Notes: generated from the letters alone by a model not told the origin. Positions 32,504 to 44,606 are shown, counted from the first letter of the stretch. The stretch is 64,000 bases of DNA from Aedes albopictus (GCF_035046485.1 NC_085138.1:289474089-289538088); one strand, 5' to 3'. Made by a program: numbers and translations.

Positions 32504-34860
32504 GAGTTCTCTGCTGGTTGTGACCTACCCTCTCCTGAATGCTTCTCACACGTAGTCACCGTTTTTCCCTGTGCACCGCACAAGTAGCAGAACATCCGCT
32601 TTTCTTCCGGACAATTTCTCCACAGGTGGCCACACTTTCGGCAGTTCCAACACAACGGACTCTGCGAAGCGTTTGGAATGTCCCGCCTGTTCCCTTGACT
32701 TCCCCCATTCGTCCCTGATGATCGCTGCTCCTTGTACCTCCTGTCTTTTTCGAATTTACTCCCTATCGCATTCACGTTCTCTGACTCCGACTCGGAGCTG
32801 TACGATTCCTCATCCTTTTGCTCCACCTCGATGGTGTGAATTGCCTTACTCGGTCCTTCCCGAGCATTCCTAAAAACTGGATCGTTGGCGTCAATTCTGT
32901 ATGCATAGTACTCCAACTTCCGCAAGTTGTCGACCGTCTTACAAGCCAACTTCGAGCGGTAATGCGGTCGCATATTGTCCCAGATTACCTCGAAGATTCG
33001 CTGTGGGTCCAGTGGCGTACTCAACAGCTTATTCAGTCGCTCAATCTCCATCTTGAAGCCCAGGAAAGTTTCGTTCCGATTCTGCTTCCTCTCGTAGATT
33101 TTCTGGCGATTTCCCTGGTCTTTGTTCGGATTGCCATACATGTATCGAATTCTCTCTTCAAAATGTGCCCAGTCGTGAAACTCGTCCGCATAGCAAAGAT
33201 ACCAGTCATAGGCTTCTCCTCTAAGGATAGTATGAATTCTCTGCATTAATACATCGTCGGCTATTCTGTCCATCTTGGCGAGACGACGTACCTTAAGCAA
33301 AAAATCTTCGAGAGACCTGCTTCGTGCATCCCCGCTAAAACTGAGATGCCACTTTTCCATCCTACGATCTGCGTCTCGAATCTCGGCTTCGGTAATCCTT
33401 CGGAAGTGCCGATTTTGCTGATGTTGCCTTCCAGCCCATCTTCCTTCGTCTTCCGAAAACTCATCAGAACTGAAGTCTCGTTGTGGTCTTGCATCTCCCC
33501 TTGACACTCGCCTCATTCTGTCGCCTTGGCTCCAGCGCCGTTCTTCAAACTCCTCAAACCGATGCAGTTCCGTGTCCACCGGCGTATTCCGCTGCTGCCC
33601 CGCTGGTCTATCCGACCGATGTACATCGTACGAACGTCTATACGGATCATAAGGAATTGGACGTCCAGCTGGTTGGTCTCGGTACCGTTCTCTGGCTTCA
33701 TACTGCTCTTCTTCCCACGGACTGCCCTCTCTCCATGGCTCCCGTACTTCATACTGCCGAGGTTGTCGCTCCTCGATGTCTGCCTCCGCACCTTGTGGAA
33801 ACTGCCTTGTTACCCGACGCTGAAAACCCTCATGTGTTCGGCCAAACCGTTCGTCATGGAACCTGTTACTGTCCTGCTGATATCGCTGCCTCTCGTAACC
33901 TTCATTCCTCTGGCACCTATCGTCTCTTCGTATGTCTCGACCTTCTGTTGTACCGTAGTTCCTGCTCTCCTGTCGGTAGTAGCCATCTCTTTCACCGCTT
34001 CGTCGATCTCTATCGTTCACCTCATTTTGCCCTGTAGCATTCCTACAGAAATCTCTCCGTTTCCCACTTCGACTGCTAAGAGACGCCCTTGAGTCGTCGT
34101 CCACTCTATCTCGTTGACCCCGAGCTTTACCGTATTCCGGTGTTACTTCGTACCCTGCGTTCTTCATGTTATCTCTCCCTGCAACGTTTTCGCTCTCTTT
34201 GCCACTTCCTACATTTCCTCCCCTGGCTCCTTCAGAACCACGTAAAAGCATCTCTACCTGTTCACGCAACTGTTTCACCTGCGCCTCTAAGGCTTTCTCT
34301 CTTTCGCTCACCTGACTCTGTTCTTCGTTAGGTACTACTGGATTCACCGATGATGTCGCGGATTCGGATTCTTTATTTGAGTTTTCCGCTGTTTTCTCCT
34401 TCGGTTTTGCGCCATTCCTATACGACCTTGCATCTTCTTGGAAACCGGAAGGACTGGGCCGCCTATCCTGCTCTTTCCTACCATCAAACCTGTTCAGCTC
34501 TGTTCTTATCTCCTGCAACAACTCCTTCCGCATCCTTTCTGAATCCGCGTCTTTTGTCATAATCCTGTAGACTCTACCCCAATAGTGCTTTAACCGAGAA
34601 AATGACCTATCGTCCAATCCATTCGCCAACTTATTTCGCAACTCTCCAACCCGTGAGCAAATGATGTCGTACTCCTGATCGATTGTAAACGGCGACTCAT
34701 ACACTCTACTCTCCTTTTCGTCTTCCTTGAACAAGTACCTCAACATCCGATATTTTGCCTCAACGTCATTTTTCGTCTCATCAAACTTCCCTCGTATAAT
34801 CAGTTCATAATCTACTTCCTCGTTGATCAAATGGTCCGCATGTGGAAGTTTTACAGCCAT
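32494..34860 (-). CDS. gag: Ty3/gypsy Gag polyprotein
   Basis: 788 residues starting at an ATG (MAVKLPHADHLINEE). An N-terminal charged helical region is followed by a coiled coil near residue 190 (ALEAQVKQLREQVEMLL). Next is a very long Arg/Glu/Gly/Tyr-rich disordered segment. The capsid core starts near residue 500 (MEKWHLSFSGDARSRSLEDF) and runs through FEVIWDNMRPHYRSKL. C-terminal zinc knuckles are CWNCRKCGHLWRNC, a perfect CX2CX4HX4C, and CYLCGAQGKTVTTC, in which Lys replaces the His. It is longer than most gypsy Gags. It would form the virus-like particle and bind the element RNA. The stop at 32494-32496 touches the frameshift site. Confidence 0.93.
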   Translation of the reverse strand: MAVKLPHADHLINEEVDYELIIRGKFDETKNDVEAKYRMLRYLFKEDEKESRVYESPFTIDQEYDIICSRVGELRNKLANGLDDRSFSRLKHYWGRVYRIMTKDADSERMRKELLQEIRTELNRFDGRKEQDRRPSPSGFQEDARSYRNGAKPKEKTAENSNKESESATSSVNPVVPNEEQSQVSEREKALEAQVKQLREQVEMLLRGSEGARGGNVGSGKESENVAGRDNMKNAGYEVTPEYGKARGQRDRVDDDSRASLSSRSGKRRDFCRNATGQNEVNDRDRRSGERDGYYRQESRNYGTTEGRDIRRDDRCQRNEGYERQRYQQDSNRFHDERFGRTHEGFQRRVTRQFPQGAEADIEERQPRQYEVREPWREGSPWEEEQYEARERYRDQPAGRPIPYDPYRRSYDVHRSDRPAGQQRNTPVDTELHRFEEFEERRWSQGDRMRRVSRGDARPQRDFSSDEFSEDEGRWAGRQHQQNRHFRRITEAEIRDADRRMEKWHLSFSGDARSRSLEDFLLKVRRLAKMDRIADDVLMQRIHTILRGEAYDWYLCYADEFHDWAHFEERIRYMYGNPNKDQGNRQKIYERKQNRNETFLGFKMEIERLNKLLSTPLDPQRIFEVIWDNMRPHYRSKLACKTVDNLRKLEYYAYRIDANDPVFRNAREGPSKAIHTIEVEQKDEESYSSESESENVNAIGSKFEKDRRYKEQRSSGTNGGSQGNRRDIPNASQSPLCWNCRKCGHLWRNCPEEKRMFCYLCGAQGKTVTTCEKHSGEGRSQPAENSGN
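32497..32503 (-). promoter_or_regulatory. -1 ribosomal frameshift site G GGA AAC
   Basis: On the minus strand the last gag codons read TCG GGA AAC TAA. The heptamer G GGA AAC is a classical X XXY YYZ slippery site in the gag frame. Shifting back one base gives GGG AAA CTA, which is exactly the pol frame, open to 29231. In the pol frame the nearest upstream stop (TAG) is only about six codons before the site, so the shift must occur in this short overlap. Downstream structure was not assessed. Confidence 0.85.
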
Positions 34861-35216
34861 TTTACCGAAATAATAAATTGAACAAAAACAGGAAGAAAAA
34901 GTTACAGAAGATTAGCAATATTAAATAAACTTAAAAAAAAAACGCAAATAATGATAATTTCAATTTTACACTGTATATCACTGCACAAACTCAATTTTTA
35001 TTCTGCTCAAAATTCCCCAAAAATTTTCTCAATACACAAAATTCACTTAAACACTCAAAGACTATCCACAGAATCCAAATAACGGATGAATTCAACTCAT
35101 AATCCAAAACTATCTATATGTGAACCTAAAACTAACCATAAGTACAAAAAAATTCAGAAATACACACAATTTTACATTAGAAATTCAACAAATACTGAAA
35201 TATTCTGAAGACCTTC
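34861..35216 (-). other. leader of the gypsy-type element
   Basis: About 370 bp of AT-rich sequence between the primer-binding site and the gag ATG. No frame. It presumably carries packaging signals. Confidence 0.6.
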
Positions 35217-35228
35217 AGTTGGGCGCCA
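35217..35228 (-). other. primer-binding site, tRNA-Lys-like
   Basis: Three bases after the 5' LTR the minus strand reads TGGCGCCCAACT, matching the 3' end of an insect tRNA-Lys as in gypsy-type elements. The match is about 11 nt. Confidence 0.8.
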
Positions 35229-35231
35229 ATT

Positions 35232-36994
35232 TGTAGCCAGCCCGGGCGATCCGTCTCAAAACACGTGGCTTAAGCGCCACTCCACAAGGGAGACCACATG
35301 CCCAATTTTAATTGCCCGGTTGAGACTCTCCTGAGGGCGAGTCCATAGATTCTCCTCGAAAGGAATTTTACAGATCGTTGGGCTGGCTTACGAACCAAAC
35401 GTCCGAACGGGTTCACCCTATTATCACAACGAAATTCTCTACTCCCAAAGACACTCAGAGATTCCGGTAAGAGATCCACTCATTCTCCCAAACGATGCAA
35501 CATACTGAGTCACTCGTTATTTCTCATCACGGGCAGACTCTCCGATCGTCGCGCAACAAATCAACACATTAATCAAACCCCAACTGAGTGGAGGACGGGA
35601 ACCGATACTTATCGCGAAGTGACGTGCAACACATGAAATTAACTAAACACCTGGGAGCTTACACAACACTAACATTTATTTCTGAAAGACGGAAACGGAA
35701 ATCATGGAAGTTTTAGTTATCATTTTATTAACATCTAACAAACATTTCCCTTCGATTGTGTGTGTATTGGGTTTGGCTAGCTACTCCCTATCTTGTGTGC
35801 ATTCTCTTGCCCTGTCTGTCTACTCTCACTCTGTGCTCATGTGCTTTGCGTTATCTCGCGTGACGTCACGGCCTTAGCAGCGCAGATGCGTATTAGTCTG
35901 CGCTCCTGGTTCTTCGGGGATCGACACGGCGGTAGTTTGTCACGCACGTGTTCACGATCCAAGGTATCGTGTTCGCTCTAGATGCGCATTTTTCTCAGTC
36001 TTTGGACTGGCAACAAAAAACTCCGAGGCGCCCTCATCGGACGCCCCACTTCACTCCAAAAAAGATTGTCTGGTATGACTCACCGGTTTCGTTGGTCTAC
36101 TCTACCGCAGTCGATGACCTATGGCTGGGTCAACGATCTCGTCCACCGAGTTCGTTCAAGATGGACGAACAGCGACTGAATCGTCAATGCTGACAATGGA
36201 TGTCCTAGGATGGCGGTGGATGCATTCACGAGGTCCCCTGAACCTCGTTCGGCCGATATGTTGACGAATCGGGCGACTTCCAGCTGGTTGACGGTCGCTG
36301 GGCACGTTTTCGTCCGTTGAGGGGCAGGTTTTGGGCGCTTGGGTGCGAGATGAATCTGCTGCGAATAAACAGCCTAGCGGCTAAATCGAACACTAAGCAC
36401 AGGCACTAAACGCACATGAAAAGCACAATTACCTTGCTATGTTTGGTTTCCTAGCTAATTTCGCACACAATTTTCAAAACTACGCACACTTTCTAGGAAC
36501 TGGGAATGAATTAGACATTTAATTATTTTACATGCACATAACGTCACTAACTTTCATACTTTTTATGAACTCGAACAAAATTCTCAAACGCGCACACCTC
36601 TGATTAACTGAGAAGTCACGGACGAAATGGACGAATCTGTGGCTCCTCAGATTAAAGAACATGGACCTCGGACAAACCGGACTTTGTCATTTCCCGAACT
36701 CCCGTCGTGCACTTTGTGACTATAGAACCCCGAAGGATAACTCAGTACGAAGGTCGTGCCGCTGTCCTTTTCCAACCTTTCAATGAGACGGAGGAGCCCG
36801 CCCCGGGAAAGATTTTGCAAAGTGCTCGCAACTCATGATTGCATAAGCTAAGGGATGCTTTATATTTGAACTTCTTTTCGTTCATTAATCTGATTGACCT
36901 ATCCAATCTTATTGAGACATATATTTGGACTATATTAATGGAATTCATGCCTGTATATACATATAAACTATTTACAAAATTCCTGACTGCTACA
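35232..36994 (-). repeat. 5' LTR of the gypsy-type element
   Basis: 1763 bp, the promoter-bearing copy for minus-strand transcription. It lacks the 22 bp present in the other LTR. Boundaries are TG and CA, with ACAT following. Confidence 0.93.
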
Positions 36995-36998
36995 ACAT

Positions 36999-37330
36999 GA
37001 AGAGGAATTCCTGAAGCATTTCTTGAAGAAAACACAGAAAGAACTCCAGGAGAAATCCAAAAAGTGGCTCCTAAAAGAATCCCAGAAGGAGCTCTTGGAA
37101 GAATCCCTAGTGGAACTTCTGAAGAAGCCTGGAAAAAATCCGGAAGGAACTCCTACAGGAAGCTCTAAAAGAACTCCTGAAGGAATCCCGGAAAGAACTT
37201 CTGATGAAATTCCGGAAAAAAAATCCAGAAAAAAATCCCGGAAAAAACTCCTGGAGTATCCTAGAAGAAGCCAGAGTCAGAGCCAGAGCCAGAGCAAGAG
37301 CCAGAACAGAACTTTCCAGCGGAAAAAAAT
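36999..37330. repeat. decayed GGAA repeat, right flank of the gypsy insertion
   Basis: It continues the tract interrupted at 25256 (for example GAGGAATTCCTGAAGCA, then CTCCTGGAG words). A short CAGAGC hexanucleotide run lies near 37267-37306. Confidence 0.75.
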
Positions 37331-39032
37331 GAACAAAGAAGAAGTTCTACGAAAAATATTGTTTTCTTACCAAATTCAAAGTCGACAAAACTAAATATAG
37401 GTTAGAAAAGTGAATAAAGCTTTACATTTCAAGTCAGTTATACTCTTAGTGGTCAAATAACCTCCGTTTCACTATACCAACCAGATATTTCCCAGTCGGA
37501 CTACATACCTCATCCCAAAGAGCATTTTGCAATAAGATTATCGCTACGTCAGCATCATTGACCGCTGCGCACCGTCCGGTCAGCCACTTCACTCGGAAAA
37601 ATGCGAGCCTTGCATGAAATATTTACATAATCTGTTTTTATGGTTCACATCTTCTCCCGCGAGTGCGCAAAAGAAAAAAAAAGCCAAAAGTCGATTCGTC
37701 CCAGATATATTGAGTCCTTAATTGAATGCCTGCTAGGGTGCGTCACCAGCCGGTGGAATCCCTTGAGCGAAGACATATTTTACGAAGCGTGAATTCCTTG
37801 GTCGACATTTTGCCGACCGAGGCGGAATTCGGGAACGAATGCATCGTGGTCACTGGTGTGCACTACTATCTTCGGACCGCAATCAATTTGTTACAGTTTT
37901 AATATCGTTTTTCATTATCAGCGACAGGAACGGCGACCGAAAACGGTGTCCATTTACCATCCAATGGGATTTTAAACGAAAGAGAGGATCCATTGAACCT
38001 CGCCTCTTGCAACCAACGGTGTCCGGTGTGCAAGATAATTGGGTCACAAGTGTTGTAAATCTTGATCATCTTCCTGGGCAATAACAACCCCCAAAATGGA
38101 ATTCAATTTCCACTGTAACTGTGCCGCTGCCGCCCGTTGCAAATCGGATGATTAATCAGAGTGCGATGGAGAAGTATCTGGATGGGCGCAACCGGGCTGG
38201 GAGCTGGGGGTCTTCATCGGTCAGTGTTCGCAACTGTGGATTACCACCGCACAGTGAGTGGGTTTGAATTTTTGATAATTTTTTGACACATTTAGAACGA
38301 ATGAGGGGAGGTTTCGGAAGCATTTATCAAAAAGATTACCCAATTATAAGGGGGAAACTCCTTTTGTTTCTTTTGTTAATGAAATTGTGTACATGGTATG
38401 TAGGTCTGCTGTTTGTCATATTTGGACATACAGCTCTTGGAGGAAGAGATACGAAGCTGTACTTTGGATGACTACTTTGTAGTAGCCAACGATAGCTTGG
38501 CTTTGTTATTTAGTAGCAAATAATTCACCTTTTCATTATCCTTCTCACGTAACACAGCTATGTGTTTTCTCTACTTACAAAATCAGATCAATTTCTACAT
38601 AGGTCAGCAATATCTAGAACAATTTGATTGACACCATACAACAGATCGATACAACATTGGACATGAACGCCACTGCACACTACTACCCTTTGCTAGTCTA
38701 AATTCGATTCAACACTTAATTGATTTCTAATCAACGACACAGATCAAACATTCACCTCGCGTCAGGGAAAGGACGCTAAACTAGTCAGGCAGCCAACAAC
38801 AGTCTCCGATCGATCTGGACACATTCCGAACTGGCAAGAATGATCAATCTCCTGATTGCAACCATCCATCTCTAATGCCCTTCGTCCCCACTAGGTGAAC
38901 AATCTGCGGTTTGGCATGCGATGCTTTTTGTCAGATTTTGCCACAATCACCACCACCTGTGTGCCTGTCTATGCATCAGAATTAGCAGCAGCAGCAGCCA
39001 CGGCAGTCAATGCACTTGCACATGTGCTCCAT
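37331..39032. other. unassigned region, no gene seen
   Basis: Mixed composition. The plus frame 37839-38084 (81 codons) has no domain, and an AGCAGC run lies near 38984. No repeat structure is recognised. It may be unique host DNA. Confidence 0.4.
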
Positions 39033-39526
39033 CCCGAGCAGAAGAAAATAACAAGTGAATAACATATCAAGGTATTTATCTTAAATACATACTACCATAC
39101 TTTGATATGCCCTTCATTAGGTGGTAATAAGAGGCAAAATAACAAAAACGAATACCAAAATTAAGTATAAATAACACCTAGAAAATAACAAGTCTTGTTA
39201 TTTCAATAATGAATGCATACCTAAAATTTCAAGTGCTGTGTTTGTTATCCCAAAGTTATTGAATAACAAACTAATAACATTTTTTGTTATTAAATGTTTC
39301 ATTTGTACGATGACTTCATGATGTAATAACAAATCTTGTTCTCCGTTTGTTTTCACTGCCAAACCAACAAATACTACATCAATACCAATTTCTGCTCAAA
39401 TACCTCCAACTGTTATTGTGATGTTCTCATAACATTTTGTAGAATAACGCAGCAATAGCAATTTTAGGTATTAGAGCACATGTTGCTCTTCGCATGGTAT
39501 TTGTAAGGTATGCCCTTCTGCTCGGG
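39033..39526. mobile_element. TIR element with CCCGAGCAGAAG termini
   Basis: CCCGAGCAGAAG at 39033 is matched by CTTCTGCTCGGG ending at 39526. The interior is AT-rich and full of AATAACAA and TTGTTATT words that partly pair. There is no coding. A smaller relative with ACCCGTGCAGG and CCTGCTCGGGT ends lies near 51549-51742. Confidence 0.65.
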
Positions 39527-40471
39527 ATGAGTTGACGCTTTTGATTGCTTATGCACATCACGATTGGTACTGCGCGCGGGATATCAAGCCTATCATCATA
39601 CCTACTAGCCAGCGCAGTCGTTCCACAAGAGCAAGACGTTTGAGCGGGATCGACCTGAAAGCAATCCAGCACCATTAAACATTAGCTCTGCATAGGGATA
39701 CGACCACGATGACGAGGACGACGACGACGGCGACGCACTGTTTGATGGCTCTCTATCGGTTGCGTATCAGAATTTATTGCGACGATAAAATCAATTAGCC
39801 ATGGTTTATCTGCTCTTTCTCGACGATGATGTTGTCGACGACGACGGTCGGTCGCTCCATTCGTCTGCGGAATAAAATTCATTATTAACATGCAGTTTTT
39901 TGTACAGCCAGCGCCGAAGTGGACCGTGACGGAGCCGATCGACAGTCGTTGGCCAGCTTGTCGTCCATCCTATGCAAACCAATTCTGAGGAAGCGCTATT
40001 ACGAGAACTATTTTATTGGTGGTCAAAAGCCTCCAAGGTTGGAAGGCTGCAAGGATGGGATGCTGAACGACCAACAAGCAGCAGAAGCAGTTAAAATGTC
40101 ATATTTTGACAAGTAGTTTTATAACAGTCACAATTGACCTCGCAACATGACGCTGGAGCTCCTGGTAGGCCACCCTAGATGAAAATACGACCATAAATGG
40201 GGGATAAGCTTTTGATTTGATTGTGCGGAAAGCGCGCAGACTTGTTGAAAAGCTGCAATAAATGGATGAGCCGTAAATTCACTTCGTAATTTGAACTTTC
40301 TCTGAAATAACCTTTACTTTGACTGTCGTCCAGATCCATATGATAGACTTGCAAATCAAAGTGGTTGAAGCGTATAGCTGGCGATTTTCTTTTTTAAATC
40401 TAACATTAAAATTTATAAAGACAGAAACTTATCATATGATTTTTATCCGAGAGTTAAATTTCAATAACTTG
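39527..40471. other. unassigned region with GAC/GAT-rich patches
   Basis: CGACGACGA-type runs occur near 39710-39735 and 39826-39850. The plus frame 39919-40116 (65 codons) has no domain. No gene is supported. Confidence 0.4.
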
Positions 40472-40627
40472 CCCAGTCAACCAGTCATCGTAAGAGATGT
40501 TGTATAGGATGTTAAAGTGGAGGCGATATGCGTACATTTTACATGCGCCTAAATGGAGGCATGCACGCATATGGCCTACACTTTATCATCTTATGCAACA
40601 TCTTATACGATGACTGGTTGTCTGGGT
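40472..40627. mobile_element. about 155-bp palindromic MITE
   Basis: CCCAGTCAACCAGTCATCGT near 40472 is matched by ACGATGACTGGTTGTCTGGG near 40627. Pairing continues through AAGATGTTG and AGGATG words for about 45 bp per arm. There is no coding, and the flanking duplication is not clear. Confidence 0.7.
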
Positions 40628-40689
40628 GAGCAAAATTTCAAAATTTAAGTTTATATTAGTCGCACTGGAAAAATAGATTAGGAATTGTT

Positions 40690-41878
40690 ACTTACCTTAC
40701 CAATCAGGCTAAGGCCGGGGTGACCTCTGCTGTACATAGTAGACGTCTCCACTCCACTCGGTCCATGGCTGTTTGTCTCCAGTTCCGCTCTCTGCGTAGG
40801 GTCCGCAGATCGTCCTCCACTTGGTCGACCCACCTAGGTCGCTGCGCACCACGTCTTCTTGTACCGATCGGATGACTCTCGAGAACCATTTAAGTCTATC
40901 CGGTTGCTATCCGACATCCTGATGACGTGACACGTCCACCGTAGCCTCCTGATTTTCGCGGTGTGGACGATGGTTGGCTCTCTTAGCAGCTGATGCAGCT
41001 CGTGGTTCATTCGCCTTCTCCAAGTCCCGTCTTCCATCTGCACACCGCCGTAGATGGTACGCAACACCTTCCGTTCGAAAACTCCAAGGGCGCGTTGGTC
41101 ATCTGCACGTAGGGTCCATGTTTCGTGCCCATAGAGAACAACCGGTCTAATCAGCGTTTTGTAGATAGTTAACTTCGTGTTGCGGCGAACTTTATTCGAC
41201 CGTAGAGTTCTGCGGAGTCCAAGGTCAGCCCGATTTCCTGCCAGAATGCATCTCTGAATTTCTCTGCTGGTGTCGTTGTCGGCGGTCACCAGTGAGCCCA
41301 AGTACACGAATTCTTCAACCGCCTCGATTTCATCACTGTCGAGTCGATATAAATTCGGGGTGGCGGGCGCGGCGATTCCTCCCTGGAGCCCTTTGCCATC
41401 ATGTACTTTGTCTTCGACACATTAATGACTAATCCGATTCGCCTGGCTTCACTCTTTAGTAGGATGTACGTTTCCGTCATCGTCTCAAACTTAAGATTTA
41501 TAATATCAATATCATCAGCGAAACCAAGCAGCTGAACGGACTTCGTGAAAACCGTCGCACTCGTTTTTATCCCGCTCTCCTTATTACACCCTCCAACGCA
41601 ATGTTTAACAGCAAGTGCGAAAGACCACCACCTTACCGTAACCCTCCGCGAGATTCGAAGGGACTCGAACTACGCACATCACTCGATCCATCGTCGATTT
41701 GATTAATCGTATCAGTTTATCCGGGAATATGTATTCGTGCATTGTATCATACGCCGATTTGAAATCGATGAACAAGTGATGTGTGGACACGTTGTATTCG
41801 CGGCATTTCTGCAAAACCTGGCGGATGGCGAACATCTGGTCCGTTGTAGCGCATTAACCCATGAATCCAGCCTGATAT
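40690..41878 (-). pseudogene. 3' half of a split RTE-clade retrotransposon
   Basis: Minus-strand frames, shifted against each other, carry reverse transcriptase motifs (REYNVSTHHLFIDFKSAYD near 41740-41800) and RIGLVINVSKTKYM near 41400-41450. The RTE C-terminal block follows: YLGSLVTADND, TLIRPVVLYGHETWTL, FERKVLRTIYGGVQ, and GTRRRGAQRPRWVDQVEDDL near 40800-40870. The FADD box region is damaged. The 3' end closes in short GTAAG-like repeats near 40690-40700, typical of RTE tails. It joins conceptually to the 5' half at 46937-49350. Confidence 0.85.
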
Positions 41879-41888
41879 TGCCCCACGA
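41879..41888. repeat. target-site duplication TGCCCCACGA, left copy
   Basis: Repeated at 46927-46936. The two copies mark the edges of the insertion that splits the RTE element. Confidence 0.75.
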
Positions 41889-42849
41889 TCTTTGTGTTAC
41901 CAAGCTGCTCCTGGTCATCCGGAAGACCAAGTCCCACAACAAGGTACCAACACCACAAGGCACCGAATACGCTAGCAAGATGCGATTCACCCCCGGATGA
42001 GCAGCAGTGAAACCTTTGGCCCAACCCTTACCCTGTCCATCCCTCAAAATGTGACCTTCTAACCTCGAGCTGCCACGAGTACCCTGGCTTCCACCCAATG
42101 TATACTATTAAGTACCGTAAAACGGGGTATCATTGATCAGCGGGGTAACATTGATCGGCTTGACCGACCTCATGAAATGTTCAAACAAGCATTTTACATT
42201 AAATCAGTTTCTGCTATCGAGCTATCGAATGGTGCTTGGCGTGAATACTAGATACAATATGAGGTTCGAAATCACTGTATTGCTTCAATATGATGTCCTA
42301 GAGTTGGGTTTGATGAACGGAACTTTTATGAAAATTCTTTTTTCCAGTAAAATACACGATTTATTAAAAGTAGGCTATCAAATCCTTAAGCTATTGCCTA
42401 CTTTTAGGCGTTATTCGCGGTTTGGAGAATTTAAATCCTAAAATAACTCAAAAAGTACATAACTTGTAAGAATTTGGACAACATATTCGAAATCAGCGAC
42501 CCCGAATTTAGTAAGTAAGGGTATTTTCAACACAAACGAACGTTGATCACTGACATGATCAATGTTGCCCCAAATCAACAAAATCAAAAATTAGATTAAA
42601 AAGTCTATTTAAACATGTTTAAAAGTTTTACAATACTTTTTCGAGTAGCTCAACACATATTCAGAGGGCCAGTACTTGTTTTAAAAATATAAAACTTATA
42701 ACATTTGCGTTAACAAGGGAACCATTGAAGAAAGATCGAAAATTCTGATCAATGTTACCCCGGATTACGGTACAAAGAAAGATCCTCGGCTCCGTAAAGC
42801 GTTATACGCGATTGAGCCCCAAATAAATGAACTAAATAATAAAAAAAAA
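41889..42849 (+). mobile_element. 5'-truncated LINE tail with poly(A), interrupted by a MITE
   Basis: About 220 bp before and 80 bp after the element at 42115-42770. The first part has a short plus frame ending near 41998. The last part is a 3' untranslated sequence ending AACTAAATAATAAAAAAAAA at 42830-42849. Together with the 10-bp duplication, it looks like a target-primed insertion in plus orientation. The clade is not determined. Confidence 0.6.
42115..42770. mobile_element. 656-bp TA-flanked TIR element
   Basis: The left end CCGTAAAACGGGGTATCATT is matched at the right by AATGTTACCCCGGATTACGG, with TA at 42113-42114 and 42771-42772. TTGATCA words recur near both ends. No transposase is seen. 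It is a Tc1/mariner-type non-autonomous element inserted in the LINE tail. Confidence 0.78.
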
Positions 42850-44278
42850 CATATTAATCCACCTAGTGGTGATAGTGCCTTTCTCGTAGAACATGTACTC
42901 ATGATCTTTCCTTGGTCGGGATATGACTGGGATAGTTTTGTTTCAGAATTTTGACTTTGCAGTCTTTTGGAGAAATCGAAAACACTAGTTAATGATTTTT
43001 CCCGACGATTCGGTCCGTATGGGGCTTTTTCAGGGGTTCAATCGGTCAAGGTTTCCTTGTCAAGATGGCTTTGCTAAACTCAAAAATTTCATACGGAAGT
43101 TTTGGTACATATTGAGTCCATTCGGTTTGAAACCGTCGTGATGCGGACAATCTACTACTTATCGGGTGGTCTAGAATTCGGTTCCTGTTTTTGGAATCTT
43201 CCACTATTGCTTTGTATAGTAAATTTCTGTGCATGGGCCATCATTCTGAAGCATGATCTTTCCGTCGACTTAATCCGAACTGTTGCTGAATCCTGAGAAT
43301 AAAACTATAAAAAAAAATCCCAATAGTTTTAGACGCAAAGGAGGATTAAAAAAAACTTTGCTCGGGGTTGATGCGATAATTTTCATTTTCCCATATAACG
43401 TTGATCCATCCTACTGTATATTTTTACACCTCAGGAATCTGAAATGGTGTGATTTGTTGAGATTGCTTTAGTACAGACAAACAGACATATCATTTGGAAC
43501 ATATTCATCATCAACATCGTCACGAAAAATTAATCGCCAAATGCTAATCAGGTTCCATTTCACAACTCGTTGCTGGCTTAATGGAGGTAGTGAGTAAACG
43601 TCAAACGAACAAAAACGATTTCACGCGTAACTTTACCAAATACCGTATCTAACAAAATCCACGAACGGAACAATCGAAGGGAAAGTTCGCTGTTTCCGTT
43701 GCAACTAATACATTGAGCATTTCAGAAACGTGGAAAATTCGGCTATTTTTTCACAAATCATCCCTAAAGGTGATTGATACAAGTAGTCCTTAACGAAATT
43801 CAGCGCCTCATGTGAAAATCTTTTTTTTTGTTTACATAGAGTAATGCGGGGCAAAAGTTCGCAGTGGGTCTTACTCTGCGCACGAGTTAAAAACCCAGGC
43901 AAACTTGTATGGAGTCGACACATTGTCAGGCCAGATACTCGTCAATAAAAACTGGAACAATTTCGTTATGTAGTGGCAGAGTTATGTAAACAAATGTGTT
44001 TCTAACTGTTTTGATGTAATTTTTGGATCTTTTGTAATAAGAATTTGTAATGATCGAAAGAAGAAGATTTACAAAATCTCTCGATGTCGTAGAATCGTAA
44101 TTCCATAGTAGTTCGAGAGGTGCACTCGAATAAACAAAAAGCTTCTAGTGCTTCTTGTAGGAAGGAACATTGTTAAAACCTCGCAAAAGTTCATACTATA
44201 TTTCTGAATCTAGAGCATCAATATAGTTACAAAATATTTGAAGCAATAACGATTTCGTATAGAAACTAATATTATGTA

Positions 44279-44401
44279 CAGTGACCCCACACCGATGAAT
44301 CACCTTAATTTTGTACACTATTTATGAATCACCATGTAGATCAAATGAGTGATCCATAAACTGTGGTCATTTTTGCCGATTCATAAATTGTGCGGTCACT
44401 G
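44279..44401. mobile_element. 123-bp palindromic MITE nested in the preceding element
   Basis: CAGTGACCCCACACCG at the left, matched by TTGTGCGGTCACTG at the right, with TA on both sides (44277-44278 and 44402-44403). The arms contain GATGAATC and GATTCATAA and pair over most of the length. Confidence 0.75.
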
Positions 44402-44477
44402 TATAATATGTGCAGTATGCATCTTTAAGGGCGGACGGGACGGTCGGGGAAATATCCGCCATTGCTCTGTTGCTACT

Positions 44478-44606
44478 AAGATGGTAATCTCAGATTCTAC
44501 TTCATATTTTGCAACAAAAACCTATCACTGTGTTTGCTCACTTGCAGTGCATATGCTGATTGTTTTTCAGCATCTTCAGTGCGATAGAACTCGAGATTAC
44601 CATCTT
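44478..44606. mobile_element. 129-bp inverted-repeat element
   Basis: AAGATGGTAATCTC at 44478 and GAGATTACCATCTT ending at 44606 are exact inverted matches. The target duplication is not resolved. Confidence 0.55.

Larger units (their letters stand above)
25257..36994 (-). mobile_element. complete Ty3/gypsy-type LTR retrotransposon, 11.7 kb
   Basis: Direct LTRs of 1785 and 1763 bp start TGTAGCCAGC and end GCTACA. They differ by a 22-bp deletion in the right copy and a few single bases, so insertion was recent. The target duplication is ACAT. Polarity is minus: LTR 35232-36994, primer-binding site, leader, gag, pol, a 2.2-kb post-pol region, LTR 25257-27041. Gag and Pol are uninterrupted, and all polymerase and integrase catalytic motifs are visible. 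I see no envelope-like frame. It landed in the decayed GGAA repeat. Confidence 0.93.

Noticed and set aside
33483..34092. 184- and 188-codon plus-strand frames opposite gag
   Set aside because: They are mutually overlapping shadows of the Arg/Glu-rich gag reading frame on the minus strand.
42133..42441. 102-codon plus-strand frame
   Set aside because: It lies inside a non-autonomous TIR element, starts within its terminal repeat, and has no domain.
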